Source: Butyrivibrio sp. INlla18
Lineage (GTDB): Bacteria > Bacillota > Clostridia > Lachnospirales > Lachnospiraceae
Direction: 5' to 3'
DNA length: 64,000 nucleotides
Assembly: GCF_900103635.1 (NCBI RefSeq)
Contig: NZ_FMXK01000014.1
Location: 49,189-113,188 of the forward strand
The position numbers and the translations under genes are program-made. Positions 52,090-62,241 of this stretch are shown here, piece by piece (positions within the stretch are counted from its first letter, which is position 1; the number at the start of each line of letters is the position of its first letter). Under the pieces are notes generated by a model. It did no database searches and was not told where the DNA came from. It worked only from the letters and a program-made list of their open reading frames with translations.

Positions 52090-53570
52090 CAGTCAACTCC
52101 CAAAAACTCCTCATTAAGCGAAGGATCTGCCTGCTCCACAACAACAATTACATTATCAATTATACCGTTTAGATAAAGCGTTTTGCTAACAGCATCTCCG
52201 AATCCAGGATAGAAAGTAAGGTTAGTTCCGTTGTACACTTCCACTTCAGGGATTTTAATATACAGAGTATCCTTTCCTTCTTTATCCGCCGCAATAATGC
52301 TCTGTTCATAGTAGGAACTGGTCTTGTAACATAACTCGTAATTTCTGTTCCTACTACTACTGATCATGTACTTTCCATCTGGATAGTAGCAGAGAAAGAA
52401 TATCAATAACAGTAGTCCAACAGATACTCCAGACCTTAAATTCATTCTGCTCTGCAACTCACTAAAAACTATGCTACAAAGCAAGATCAAATAAAACCAT
52501 ATTCCCCATGTAGCATCCACTCTACTCATATAGCCCACTTTGGAATTTAAAAGAAATAGAAATACAAAAGTGATAGCTAATCCAACAAGTAATTCCAATA
52601 CAAGAGGACGTATTTCACTTTTTTCCAAAATAGATATGACAGTATACACTATAGATTCCACAACTATAATGATAAATGGAATAGATACCGCAAACATAAT
52701 TGCCTTAAACTGCAAAAGAGTACGCACAATATCTAATCCTGTCTCAAAGTCTCCAGCTCGTCCTCCAGACTTTTCAAACACCAAAACAACAAGCCAAGCA
52801 CATACTATAATCAGTTCTATTCTAGCTTCATATATTAGCTTGCCTAATGTTTTTTCTTTACTCGTACAATTAACAATTAGCCTTCTAAGTATCTTTGCAA
52901 CGCAATACGATATAGTAATAACTGAATGAAAGATATTAGATAATAAAGCAAAGTATAACAGTATTATAAATGCGCATTTCTTTGCTACTGAAAAGCTCTT
53001 GAAGGAATCTGAGAAATTCTGATATCTAGCCATCACAAGAACTACTATCGCATTCAACACTCCAGGCATTATATAGTTAAACACGCAGCACAGATCCTCT
53101 GCGCAGAACATATAGCTACTCTCTGATCTAGTCCTAAAGATCATAAAAAACATAGCTATAAAAAACAGTTCCAAGAATAGTGCCTGTAACTCTGTTTTAC
53201 CAAATCTTTCTCTCATCAGCTTGTAAAAGCATATGCACATAATAGTAATCAGCGCAGACAGAAGAAACGCAGAAACTATAGTAACAGACTTAACAAAATC
53301 TCTTGTTATAGGATAAACAACATATCCTGCTATCCTGCCACATATAGGCATTATAGTTTCAAAAAACACTCTGGTCGGATTCCAACTCCCCCAAAGCGGT
53401 ATAGGGAGACGGATTTCTCCAAGGTAAATCCAGTCGTCGCAGTTATAAACTATCAATGGTGCTATTTTTGTAAAAAATAACACTAAAAAGAAAAACATAA
53501 TTAAATTAGTAGCGCAGACCAAAGCTATTTTTTTTCGATTCAAATCATCTCTTATCATTTCATTTGTCAT
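52089..53570 (-). CDS. Polytopic membrane protein, GT-C-like
   Basis: 493 residues with about eleven membrane segments. The first external loop has Y-N-C-D-D-W-I-Y-L-G and W-N-P-T-R-V, an acidic pair followed by aromatic residues as in GtrC- and DUF6056-like proteins. A short external C-terminal domain follows (about 405-493). I do not recognise the exact family. The start overlaps the stop of the GtrII-like gene (ATGA) and has only a weak ribosome site. It precedes the second MBOAT gene and may build the glycan which that pair acylates. Confidence 0.68.
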   Translation of the reverse strand: MTNEMIRDDLNRKKIALVCATNLIMFFFLVLFFTKIAPLIVYNCDDWIYLGEIRLPIPLWGSWNPTRVFFETIMPICGRIAGYVVYPITRDFVKSVTIVSAFLLSALITIMCICFYKLMRERFGKTELQALFLELFFIAMFFMIFRTRSESSYMFCAEDLCCVFNYIMPGVLNAIVVLVMARYQNFSDSFKSFSVAKKCAFIILLYFALLSNIFHSVITISYCVAKILRRLIVNCTSKEKTLGKLIYEARIELIIVCAWLVVLVFEKSGGRAGDFETGLDIVRTLLQFKAIMFAVSIPFIIIVVESIVYTVISILEKSEIRPLVLELLVGLAITFVFLFLLNSKVGYMSRVDATWGIWFYLILLCSIVFSELQSRMNLRSGVSVGLLLLIFFLCYYPDGKYMISSSRNRNYELCYKTSSYYEQSIIAADKEGKDTLYIKIPEVEVYNGTNLTFYPGFGDAVSKTLYLNGIIDNVIVVVEQADPSLNEEFLGVD

Positions 53571-55111
53571 TCGCCAAATTTTAATACCATATATCCGTCA
53601 ACCATTGCACAATACCCCTCATGTGGATATTCCGGCATTTCCTTAACCTCAGCTAATTGCTCGACATTGCTTATAACTTGTCCATCCCTTACATAATTAT
53701 ATTTTTTTCCAAGTATTCCATCTAAATACCAAGTAAAGACATCATTATAAGTTATCGTTGTTCCATATGTCGTAACGCCAGTAACATTTCCCAATATGTA
53801 TTTCATATCATAATCCGACTTTAATGCATTCGTTATATTGCCCAATATCACAATTTGCGTGTTTTGTGGGTCGAATTCACTGTTCTTTTCGATATCATAA
53901 ACAATATTGGTTACAGCTGTTTCTGTTCCTTCTCCAACTAATGTCTTGTAATAAAAAAGATCATTTGAAAATCTAATTATAAAAAAGGAGTCAAGCAAAA
54001 CCAGCAATATGCCCCCTCTTCTTATATTCGCTAATATTTTGTCTTTATCAAATTTAATCTTGTCACTTAGCAATGGGTACAATACAAGCACAAAAATCAA
54101 CTGATATGAAAACATCATCAAATTATGAATATTTCCATTAGCTAAAATATATGTGCATCCTACTCCAAGCGGGAACAAAAATACAATTATTAAAAATAAA
54201 ACTTTTTCAGCCAATCGCTTACAGTTATGTCTACATAATCTTATCAATAAGAATAACCCCAATGCTGTTATTGCTAAATTCAGTAAGTCGACTAATTTAG
54301 TTGAATAAGTATACTGTCCATACAAAGTCTTAAGTAAGTTAAAATAAGCATCAGGAATCATTCTAATTACACTACCAGCTGACATATTTGCTACATCAAA
54401 TACGCTATTATATGCTCCGTGATAAGCTTTAACATGATTTATGAACAATGCTATTTTCAAACATATATAGTAAAAAACACCTGAAACAAGGATATTTGAA
54501 ATCCAAATCAAGCCTTTTGTTACTACTTCTTTGCAACTGGCACCCTCAGATAGTTTCTTCAATGCTAAAATCATGTACAGTCCAACAGCTACAGTAAAAA
54601 AACTCTGATATGCACCTACAGATAATGACAAAATAAAAGCGGAAATAAAAAATCCAAAAACATTATCATATTTGATATTAACAAATACTGAAGAAAGCGC
54701 TAATAACAGCGCCAAAGAGTACAAATCAAATACATAAATATATGTAGCAGCAGAAGCAATAAACGATATATTTAAAAGAAAAATGGAAGATATTGCCAAA
54801 ACCTTCCATAAATCAAATTTAATATCTAATATCTTCAAACATAAATAGACAGATAGTGAAATAAAAGCTAGCGCAATCATGCCAATCAACCATGGTGCAT
54901 TTAATGGACCACGTAACTTTAAATAATAAAGCATCATATATCTGCCAATTGACAACTGCCAATATTGTTCATTGGTAAAGACTCTCATTCCATCATGTGC
55001 AGGAACGAAATTAACAAAAACATAGCCATACGCAAGCAGTCCTATTATAAACGTCACTATAACGCATAGTAATGATTCTCTATTCTTCTCGATAATATTT
55101 TTAGATTCCAT
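53567..55111 (-). CDS. GtrII-type (Glucos_trans_II) membrane glycosyltransferase
   Basis: 514 residues, about twelve membrane segments. The opening external loop has P-A-H-D-G-M-R-V and Q-L-S-I-G-R-Y, which resembles the Glucos_trans_II family. In phage-type O-antigen glucosylation, GtrII takes glucose from undecaprenyl phosphate (made by a GtrB-like GT2) and adds it outside. Start placed at the ATG at 55109-55111, inside the end of the upstream gene by 11 bases; a GGGGG site lies upstream. The GT2 proteins with membrane helices elsewhere in the locus could supply the donor. Confidence 0.78.
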   Translation of the reverse strand: MESKNIIEKNRESLLCVIVTFIIGLLAYGYVFVNFVPAHDGMRVFTNEQYWQLSIGRYMMLYYLKLRGPLNAPWLIGMIALAFISLSVYLCLKILDIKFDLWKVLAISSIFLLNISFIASAATYIYVFDLYSLALLLALSSVFVNIKYDNVFGFFISAFILSLSVGAYQSFFTVAVGLYMILALKKLSEGASCKEVVTKGLIWISNILVSGVFYYICLKIALFINHVKAYHGAYNSVFDVANMSAGSVIRMIPDAYFNLLKTLYGQYTYSTKLVDLLNLAITALGLFLLIRLCRHNCKRLAEKVLFLIIVFLFPLGVGCTYILANGNIHNLMMFSYQLIFVLVLYPLLSDKIKFDKDKILANIRRGGILLVLLDSFFIIRFSNDLFYYKTLVGEGTETAVTNIVYDIEKNSEFDPQNTQIVILGNITNALKSDYDMKYILGNVTGVTTYGTTITYNDVFTWYLDGILGKKYNYVRDGQVISNVEQLAEVKEMPEYPHEGYCAMVDGYMVLKFGE

Positions 55112-56351
55112 TTCCAGGAATAGCCCCCTCTGTATCATAAATATGGTAATAAATCACTTGCCTATCATAGAATGAATCACGTCCAGAATATAGTAATGAT
55201 CCAGTAATAACTTCGTATACTGACATCATCATCATTACCAAGCAAAATACTACTAAAGTTCTTCTCAAAGCTAAACTTGTTTTTTCAGGCAAGACAGATT
55301 TCAAAGATATACTTAAAGATATCGCTATAAGTAAAAGAGGTAATTGGAATATTCTGTTTGCAAATCCTGCCGAAAAAGTCATGACATAAACACTAGCAAA
55401 TGCAAATAGCATAAATAGCGCCTCTCTACCAAGACTAATTTCTTGTAGTAGCTTGTACTTATCAACACTACTATTTTTCTTATAGTATGCAAATACATAT
55501 ACCGCTAGTACTATTCCCAATGGCACGAGAAGATACATTCCACCGTAAAAAGTTTCTCTACCAATCCTATACAGATAATTAAAAACCACATTAGTATTCT
55601 GTGAAGCATCAGCAACTGCATTAGTTCTCACTCTATTACCTGGTGCCAAGATCAGAGTAGTAAATCCAATAAATGTAAACAATATTCCAAGAATCTTATC
55701 TATACTAAATTTGGACTTATTCCTAATTTTCCATATACAATATAGAAACAATGAAAAAAGTAATGTACTAGCTCCAGCCTCATTAGATTGACCAGCTAAT
55801 GAACCCATAAACACATAAAACAAGCTAGATACAAATAAGTTATTACATTTTTGTGCTTCTCCTTCAAAGAAACATTCTTTGTAATATTGAAGACCAAAAA
55901 ACAAAATCACACAATTAGTCCACAAATAGGTTATCGTACCAGTTGGCCATGTTATTACCTCTGCGAAATCTGGCATAAAAAACCATAAAAACAAATAAAG
56001 TAAAGCCAATGCCATTCCATATTGCTCATAATCTTTCTTGTCTATTTTTGAATAAGATAAGAGAATATTGGCTACTATCACATAAACTATACCATTACAT
56101 ATAGCGTAAACCATTCTTGGTAGCATAAGCATAAGTTGAATAAAAAACATTGAAACTATTCTGCCGCCCCAAGTCATATAATAAGCAAATATCGAAGGAA
56201 ATATCTGTGAGATATGTTCTATTTTTTCTCCACTCAAAAAGGATAATCTATGCTGATAATCATCAACATAATATGGCATTTTGTAAGAAAGAAATGCAAT
56301 CAGTATAAACCAAAACAAATTTATTCCATATATCTTATATTTTTCTTTCAA
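55101..56351 (-). CDS. DUF6056-like polytopic membrane protein
   Basis: 416 residues, about ten membrane segments. Shared features with the other DUF6056-like copies are P-Y-Y-V-D-D-Y-Q-H in the first loop, T-W-G-G-R-I, W-P-T-G-T-I-T-Y-L-W and I-L-A-P-G-N-R-V-R. It is shorter than the copies at 22917 and 34721 because the external C-terminal part is nearly absent. It overlaps the GtrII-like gene and is 19 bases past the preceding gene. The region is visibly A/T-rich. Confidence 0.77.
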   Translation of the reverse strand: MKEKYKIYGINLFWFILIAFLSYKMPYYVDDYQHRLSFLSGEKIEHISQIFPSIFAYYMTWGGRIVSMFFIQLMLMLPRMVYAICNGIVYVIVANILLSYSKIDKKDYEQYGMALALLYLFLWFFMPDFAEVITWPTGTITYLWTNCVILFFGLQYYKECFFEGEAQKCNNLFVSSLFYVFMGSLAGQSNEAGASTLLFSLFLYCIWKIRNKSKFSIDKILGILFTFIGFTTLILAPGNRVRTNAVADASQNTNVVFNYLYRIGRETFYGGMYLLVPLGIVLAVYVFAYYKKNSSVDKYKLLQEISLGREALFMLFAFASVYVMTFSAGFANRIFQLPLLLIAISLSISLKSVLPEKTSLALRRTLVVFCLVMMMMSVYEVITGSLLYSGRDSFYDRQVIYYHIYDTEGAIPGNGI

Positions 56352-56370
56352 AACAACACCTCAATATTTC

Positions 56371-57594
56371 TCAAAGTATTCCTAAATAATATGCCCAGTC
56401 AATGATACAAGTGAACAAAAACATCAACACACCCGTAATAGCATGTATTCCCAATAAAACATTAGCTACAACATAAATAATCTTATTTTTATAAAGTAGG
56501 TACATCTCATAAAGAGCAACTATAGCTGCAGCAAAAAATATGTACATGGCCACATTGTATCCCCACATCATATCCAATGCGCCCTTTTCTAGTGGAAAAA
56601 TTAGTAAGATCCATTCTAGAGTGCCAAAAACATAAGTTAATGCTGCTAACTCAAATATTGCACTCCTATACTTTTTGATTATCATATAAGCTCCAACAAA
56701 AAGTATAAAAATAATTGCTCTTCCTAAGATAACAAGAATATTCGTTTCCTTATCAAAATACTGTATTCCCTCAAATGGAGAAAGTGCAATTGGCTGAATC
56801 TTTGTAGTCATGGAATATAGTACCCATAACGTAGCGGGCAGATACGCCACAGCTACCAAGATGCATCTTTTAAGTTCCTTGCAATTCTTCTTGAAGAAAA
56901 AGTAAATAGCAGCTATAACTCCCGCTGGTGCAAAAGCTTGATAAAAGTTTGGTTTTGAAATGACCGATAAGAATAAACATATTGAAAACCATACTATATT
57001 TTTAATACATTCTTTATCAAACTTTGAAGTAAATACTCTATAAAAGAATAAAACCGACAAAAGTGCAAAAGGCTTAGAACACAAGTAGGTCATACTTTGA
57101 TAAGGAGCAGTTGCACCAGACGATAAGTACACTCCTATCATAGATTTCCAAAAAACATTTTCGCCACTTAATATACGAAGTTTAAAAATACTCAGCACAT
57201 TACTTGTCATTGGCCAAATAAAACTTAAAGCTGTCCCTGCCAATAATGCATATCTGTTTGAGACATCTTTGACCAAAGACTTAATAAAGTATATCTGTAG
57301 CAAATTAGTAACAGAAGCCCATACCGCACAGAAAATCAAAACAGCAACAGTATGATGTCTAAAAATCAAAAACAAGCCTAAAATAATATAAAAGAACAAA
57401 GGATACCCCTGCTGTCCTTTAGGTAAATGACCGTCATAATATAAAGACTTTACATATTCAATGTGCCAATACGTATCAGCCTGCATGGTTGATCCATATC
57501 TTGCCTGCTGAAAGAAATTAAATATATATATGATTGCAACAAAAAGTGATAAAATAGCTGCAAACATCCAAAATCTTTTTTCTACCTTTTGCAT
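56371..57594 (-). CDS. Polytopic membrane protein, GT-C-like
   Basis: 407 residues with about eleven membrane segments. The first external loop has M-Q-A-D-T-Y-W-H-I-E-Y and H-L-P-K-G-Q-Q-G-Y-P, then short loops throughout. The D-x-x-W-H element just after the first helix is common in membrane glycosyltransferases. I do not recognise the family beyond that. GGGGAAC precedes the ATG. It begins a new unit after the hairpin at 57645-57681. Confidence 0.68.
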   Translation of the reverse strand: MQKVEKRFWMFAAILSLFVAIIYIFNFFQQARYGSTMQADTYWHIEYVKSLYYDGHLPKGQQGYPLFFYIILGLFLIFRHHTVAVLIFCAVWASVTNLLQIYFIKSLVKDVSNRYALLAGTALSFIWPMTSNVLSIFKLRILSGENVFWKSMIGVYLSSGATAPYQSMTYLCSKPFALLSVLFFYRVFTSKFDKECIKNIVWFSICLFLSVISKPNFYQAFAPAGVIAAIYFFFKKNCKELKRCILVAVAYLPATLWVLYSMTTKIQPIALSPFEGIQYFDKETNILVILGRAIIFILFVGAYMIIKKYRSAIFELAALTYVFGTLEWILLIFPLEKGALDMMWGYNVAMYIFFAAAIVALYEMYLLYKNKIIYVVANVLLGIHAITGVLMFLFTCIIDWAYYLGIL

Positions 57595-57644
57595 TGTTTG
57601 TTCCCCATAATAGTACTATTAATCTAGACCATCTACAGTAAAAC

Positions 57645-57681
57645 AAGCTACTAAACCATTCATCTAATGATCCAGTAGCTT
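57645..57681 (-). terminator. Terminator-like hairpin after the EamA-like gene
   Basis: AAGCTACT (57645-57652) pairs with AGTAGCTT (57674-57681). On the minus strand TTGTTTTACTG follows, a weak T run. It lies about 90 bases after the stop codon of the transporter-like gene, in a 175-base A/T-rich gap with no gene. Confidence 0.5.
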
Positions 57682-57769
57682 ATATTTTGTCATTTTTACC
57701 TCTGAAACTAACCAAGTAATATACTACTTACATAAATAATACCATAGCTACACGGAATTATCCTATACA

Positions 57770-58132
57770 TCACTTGCTAAAAACTCCTATAATAAATACA
57801 CCAATAGTAACAACTCCAATACCAAACAATTGACCGAAATTTAACACTTCCTTAAAAATAACTAGGCCAATCAAAACTATCGCAATACTGTTAGCAGCTG
57901 CTACAATTGGCATTGCGAGACTAATTTGCATTTGGGAAATAACCACTGTATACATTAAAAAAGATATTCCATAGCATAGTATACCCAATATGAGAGTAGG
58001 AGTTACTTTCATAAAACCAAGTTCTAACAATACTCTGCCTTTACCATTTGCTCCCATTTTAATCAATGTCATGCCAACCAAAGTAAACGCTAAATATACT
58101 GCCAAAAAGACAATATCTCGAAATTTCAACAT
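57770..58132 (-). CDS. Small EamA/SMR-like membrane transporter
   Basis: 120 residues, four membrane helices, the size of EmrE/ArnE-type proteins. Features are L-V-G-M-T-L-I-K near the first helix, I-S-Q-M-Q-I-S-L-A-M-P-I-V-A-A in the third and G-x-x-x-I-G-V-F at the end. In glycan loci such proteins are thought to move undecaprenyl-phosphate sugars across the membrane. That fits the GtrII- and GT2-type genes nearby better than drug export does. GGTGGG precedes the ATG, nine bases after the radical SAM stop. Confidence 0.82.
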   Translation of the reverse strand: MLKFRDIVFLAVYLAFTLVGMTLIKMGANGKGRVLLELGFMKVTPTLILGILCYGISFLMYTVVISQMQISLAMPIVAAANSIAIVLIGLVIFKEVLNFGQLFGIGVVTIGVFIIGVFSK

Positions 58133-58141
58133 ATTCCCACC

Positions 58142-59170
58142 TTACTTCTTGGTATATTCTCTTCTCATCACACGATTCTTAACTCTCTTATAAAATTCCC
58201 ATGTTAAGTCATGCTTTTTAAATTCAGAAAAAATATTCTGTCCTGTTGTATAAAATTTCCATTTGAAATTCTTTAATGGATTATTTAGATACAACACTTT
58301 TATTGCATCGCAATTGTTCTTCAGGAAGCCATCATCAATGATATATTCGCATCTTTTACAGATTTCTGGTAAATCCTGAAATCTACGTTCTCTATTGGCT
58401 TTAATAATACTCTGGTACTTTTCACCCTCAAGAATCTCTTTAATACTCTTCTCAAAGGCATTTCCAAGAATGCATCCTCTAGACTGATCAACTGCACATA
58501 TAGTTACATCACCATTAGCATAAATCATAAAGTCTTCCATCAGTCTCTCACATCTGCCAAGCTTGTTTTTAGTAACATCGTGCCACTCCAAAAGTCTCTT
58601 TAAATGAATAAGTACTTCATGACCATTATCCTTCCAATACTTAATAAACTCACTCACATGCTCTTCAGAGTCTTCTGTAACAATATATGGTATGCGTACT
58701 TCTGTTTTCTTTCCTAGTTCATCTCTTCTCTTAAGAAGATATTTAATATTTTCTATAACTCGGTTCATAGTTCCTTCGGGATCTGCTAAACCATATCCTT
58801 GGAATTTTTCATATACCTTTGCATCTACGCCATTTAAGCTGATCGTGATATAACTAATATCACATTCAAGTAACTGATCAACTTTATCTGGAGTTAAGAA
58901 AAATCCATTTGTAATAAAACCAACAAAAGGAAATTTAGACTTAGCATAGGCTACTGCTTTTACAATATCCTTATGCATCAAAGGCTCGCCAACACCACTT
59001 AATGACACCATAAAAATCTTGCCACCAGGTAATTCATCCCTTTCTAACTGGTCAATAATGTCATAAAACTTATCAATAGGGAAATCATTATAATTTCTAT
59101 GATTTTTAATCTCACAAAATTTGCATTGAAAATTACATCTATCACTCATTTCTATCTGTACGTGATTCAT
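58142..59170 (-). CDS. Radical SAM/SPASM protein (third of three)
   Basis: 342 residues. The cluster motif is C-N-F-Q-C-K-F-C (C12, C16, C19), and G-V-G-E-P follows near 80 as the SAM-binding segment. Cysteines in G-R-C-E-R, T-I-C-A-V-D-Q-S-R-G-C and I-C-K-R-C-E form a probable SPASM site. It is not closely similar to the copies at 14669 and 32677. No precursor peptide is evident; the neighbours are an EamA-like transporter and a broken FkbM gene. Confidence 0.85.
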   Translation of the reverse strand: MNHVQIEMSDRCNFQCKFCEIKNHRNYNDFPIDKFYDIIDQLERDELPGGKIFMVSLSGVGEPLMHKDIVKAVAYAKSKFPFVGFITNGFFLTPDKVDQLLECDISYITISLNGVDAKVYEKFQGYGLADPEGTMNRVIENIKYLLKRRDELGKKTEVRIPYIVTEDSEEHVSEFIKYWKDNGHEVLIHLKRLLEWHDVTKNKLGRCERLMEDFMIYANGDVTICAVDQSRGCILGNAFEKSIKEILEGEKYQSIIKANRERRFQDLPEICKRCEYIIDDGFLKNNCDAIKVLYLNNPLKNFKWKFYTTGQNIFSEFKKHDLTWEFYKRVKNRVMRREYTKK

Positions 59171-59198
59171 TTTACTAATTCTCCATTCTTTATTTAGA

Positions 59199-59486
59199 TC
59201 AAGTTGTTACATACAACACTGTCTCCGGATAGCTATTACTATGATGTCTAACATATAGTTTATATTCTGGCACCATTTCATGAATTACTAATTGGATATT
59301 CATCATATCACCATCACTATGATAAATACAAATCACTAACTTTGGCTTATTTTTCTTAATTATATGTGCAGCTCCCAAAATCGCATTTTTCTCAGCACCT
59401 TCTATGTCCATTTTTATGAAAGTGGCATCCACTTCACCCAAAAATACATTTAAGCAACCAAGATATATTATCACATTTTCAAACAC
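59199..59486 (-). pseudogene. FkbM-family methyltransferase, C-terminal remnant
   Basis: About 95 codons survive, matching the C-terminal part of FkbM methyltransferases: F-I-K-M-D-I-E-G-A-E-K-N-A-I-L-G-A, then P-K-L-V-I-C-I-Y-H, ending in E-T-V-L-Y. The SAM-binding N-terminal 150 or more residues are missing. Only 19 bases separate the frame from the upstream GT2, so the missing part is not nearby. A short ATG frame starting at 59512, overlapping the GT2 stop, could be the leftover start of the gene, giving an internal deletion. The open frame has no ribosome site and is probably not functional. Confidence 0.8.
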
Positions 59487-59505
59487 GAATCAAAATCAAA
59501 AAAAC

Positions 59506-60558
59506 TTACCATTTTAAATCTTTTTTCAGCAATCTGCTAAGTAATCTATATCCATAAACCGCGTAAGGCCAAACAGGTGTTTGGTACAATTTACATGCCA
59601 CATATGCCTTGACTAAACATTTTCTTTTAACCACATAATCCAGTGATAAATAGCTGTTTTCACCAAGCGCCGAAAATTCCTCTTTCAAAAATAATAATGT
59701 GTTCTCATAAACTGTTTTTGCGTTTTCACCTGCCCTATAATCATTATAATTTATAGAAAATGCTAGGCCGACATGAATATAAGCTAATAACGCTATCACA
59801 TCCCAACAATACTTATTAGTAATAACATCTTGTTCTTCAAAATACTTTTTTAATTTAATAACTGCTAATTTTGCTTCCTCTAGTTCTTTACTTCCAATCT
59901 TCTTGGTAACAGACCCCGCCACGTCGTGATAGTTATACTCTGCAGTCTGAACAAATGCCACACCATCAATGTTAGGAATAACACTAGCAAAAAAAATAGC
60001 ATCTTCCATAACTCTTGGTGACTCCTGCAATTTTATCCTCTGTTCTATTTTTTTTAATCTAAATATTTTATTCCAATATGCCGGATTAACTGCAATAAGT
60101 TGACCTCTTTCCTTTGGATTTTTTACAAAATCCAAATAATCCTGCTTCATGAAATTCATCTGGACATCTCCTATTACATTGCCCATGTCATCAACTTTAT
60201 TAAATGCACATACAACCATATCTACCACACTACTACCATTTGCTTTAGCTAGCATAGTAGAATACATCGCTCTCTCTATTGTATCATCGGCATCTACAAA
60301 TCCTACCCATTCGCCATGTGCATTTTCAATTATAAGAGCCCTTGCCAAAAAAGCACCTTGATTTAGGCTAGAAATAACCCTTATATTATCATATTGCCTT
60401 TCATATTCTCTCAATATTTCTAAGCTACCATCGGTTGATCCATCATCAATACAAATAATCTCATAATCCTCAAATCCATCTGATTGAATAATGGATTCCA
60501 AACACCTTGAAATATACTTTTCTGCATTATGCACAGGAATCCCAATAGTAAGAATCAT
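59506..60558 (-). CDS. GT2 glycosyltransferase
   Basis: 350 residues. The GT-A domain has I-G-I-P-V-H-N-A-E-K-Y, I-C-I-D-D-G-S-T-D-G-S, N-Q-G-A-F-L-A-R and the metal motif F-V-D-A-D-D. The C-terminal 130 residues are helical with no clear membrane segment. This is the common EpsJ/WaaV-like GT2 plan for cytoplasmic repeat-unit assembly. It lies between the IS-truncated membrane protein and the FkbM remnant. AGGAAT precedes the ATG. Confidence 0.88.
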   Translation of the reverse strand: MILTIGIPVHNAEKYISRCLESIIQSDGFEDYEIICIDDGSTDGSLEILREYERQYDNIRVISSLNQGAFLARALIIENAHGEWVGFVDADDTIERAMYSTMLAKANGSSVVDMVVCAFNKVDDMGNVIGDVQMNFMKQDYLDFVKNPKERGQLIAVNPAYWNKIFRLKKIEQRIKLQESPRVMEDAIFFASVIPNIDGVAFVQTAEYNYHDVAGSVTKKIGSKELEEAKLAVIKLKKYFEEQDVITNKYCWDVIALLAYIHVGLAFSINYNDYRAGENAKTVYENTLLFLKEEFSALGENSYLSLDYVVKRKCLVKAYVACKLYQTPVWPYAVYGYRLLSRLLKKDLKW

Positions 60559-60567
60559 ATTCCTACC

Positions 60568-62241
60568 TCATTTCTCTTTTACGTTTTTAAATTTAGTTAA
60601 ATAAACTCCATCATCATTATTCACTTTATATAGTGTTTTATTTTCGATCATGTCACTGAATGCCTCGCCATAATCTACTCGAAATTCAGAGTCTACCACG
60701 CATATATATACATAATCATACTTTGATATATCAAGCAGAAACTCATCATATGTCATTTCTCGTTCAAAGTCTTTTTGTTTATGTATTCTGGGCACATACG
60801 AAACAATGGTCTGCCCATATTGATCAATAGAAAATAATGAATTCAGTCTTATCGGCGACGCAAGATACATATACGTAATGTAATCATATCCATTATCATA
60901 AGCATTTATATAGTACACTTTATCCTTCTCGTTCAGCGCTTTTCTAAAGTTTAATCTATCATCTTTTTGATATTCTATTACATCTTGGCTAAACAATGCA
61001 TATTGTAACGCATCTAAACCGCCAGCTGTCACTACAATGATTAGAGAAATTATTACCATAGATATTGATAATTTTATATCTTCGAACAGTTCCAACTGAT
61101 TTAATGTTTCATAAAACATCCATAAATAGCATCCAAGTACAAAGCTACCTAGGTATCTATCCATGCTTTTCAATTTCACAGCTTCATTCGATGGGAGAAA
61201 AAACGCATAAGTCATCCAATATCCAATCAAAATGTAAATAGCTGTTAGAATGCCACGTATAATGGCTTTTATATTATTAACTATCCTTAAATTTAATACT
61301 CTAAAATAAATGATAAATATAACTACACCAACTAAAAACAACGTTGCCCATGGCTGCTCCCATACAATAAATCTAAAATCATTTCTAGTAAACAATGATT
61401 TTAGGTATAGTTTTACTGTTTCATACTGATAACTTTCACCCTTTCCAATAAAAAAATTATATATTTGAGCTACGATTCCCACATACGAAACTCCAGTCTG
61501 TGTATCAACAGCAACATCGCCAATATCATCAATTCTTGATTTTAAAAAAAAGCTCCAACTAAGTTTAGAAACAATAAAAGTTCCTATAGATATAAAAAAT
61601 GGAATAAAGTCGTTAATGCCTTTTCTTTTTTGTGATTTACAAATCATCATCACGACATCAATTGTAATAACTGATGCCCAAAGAGCAGCAACAACAATCA
61701 TTCCCGCTTCCTTCACCAAAGTGATCATAAATGTAGCAAGCGCTAATTCTACTAATTCAACTTTTCCCTTCTTACTTGCCCACCTAGAAAACGAAACAAA
61801 AAAATACCCAGCAAGCACTCCAAATAACACATCAGCGTACAGAGCGTATGGCAAATCACTCTTTCCTAGAGTAAGAACAGGCAAAAAACATATTACTGTC
61901 ATTGCCATTAAATAATATATTCCTGTTCGTTTTGACTTAATATTCGAAAAACATGCCAAAGCAAATATCGTCTCCAAGATATATTTAGCTAGAAACAGTA
62001 AATGCTCATCATATGCTGAATTAATATAAATCACAAAGAGTTGATAAAGTGAATATACAGGTGGATATCTATAATTATATCCAGAGTAAAATTCATGTTG
62101 TGGCATTTTACCAAACTGCCACATTCCCTGAACAACAGTAGCCCATTCTGTCATATCGTCCCAAGATCTTACAACAAGTTTCTGCGATAAAACAAAGAAA
62201 ATACAAATGAGCATTATGAACCTGGATTCTCGGATTAACAT
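60568..62241 (-). pseudogene. GT-C-like membrane protein truncated at its start by an IS element
   Basis: 557 codons are open, but the first seven and part of the eighth come from the left inverted repeat of the IS element (62219-62234 and beyond). The host sequence begins at 62218. The rest has about eleven membrane segments, V-R-S-W-D-D-M-T-E-W in the first loop and an external tail with Y-D-Y-V-Y-I-C-V-V-D. Its paralogue at 45486-47354 is about 100 residues longer at the N-terminus, so that much has been cut away and should lie beyond 64000. A chance ATG in the IS end gives a shortened frame, which may or may not be made. Confidence 0.85.
62219..62234. repeat. Left terminal inverted repeat of the IS element
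   Basis: AACCTGGATTCTCGGA is the exact reverse complement of 63985-64000. A subterminal ATGACGAGGTT follows at 62240-62250 and is repeated near the other end. Confidence 0.92.
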
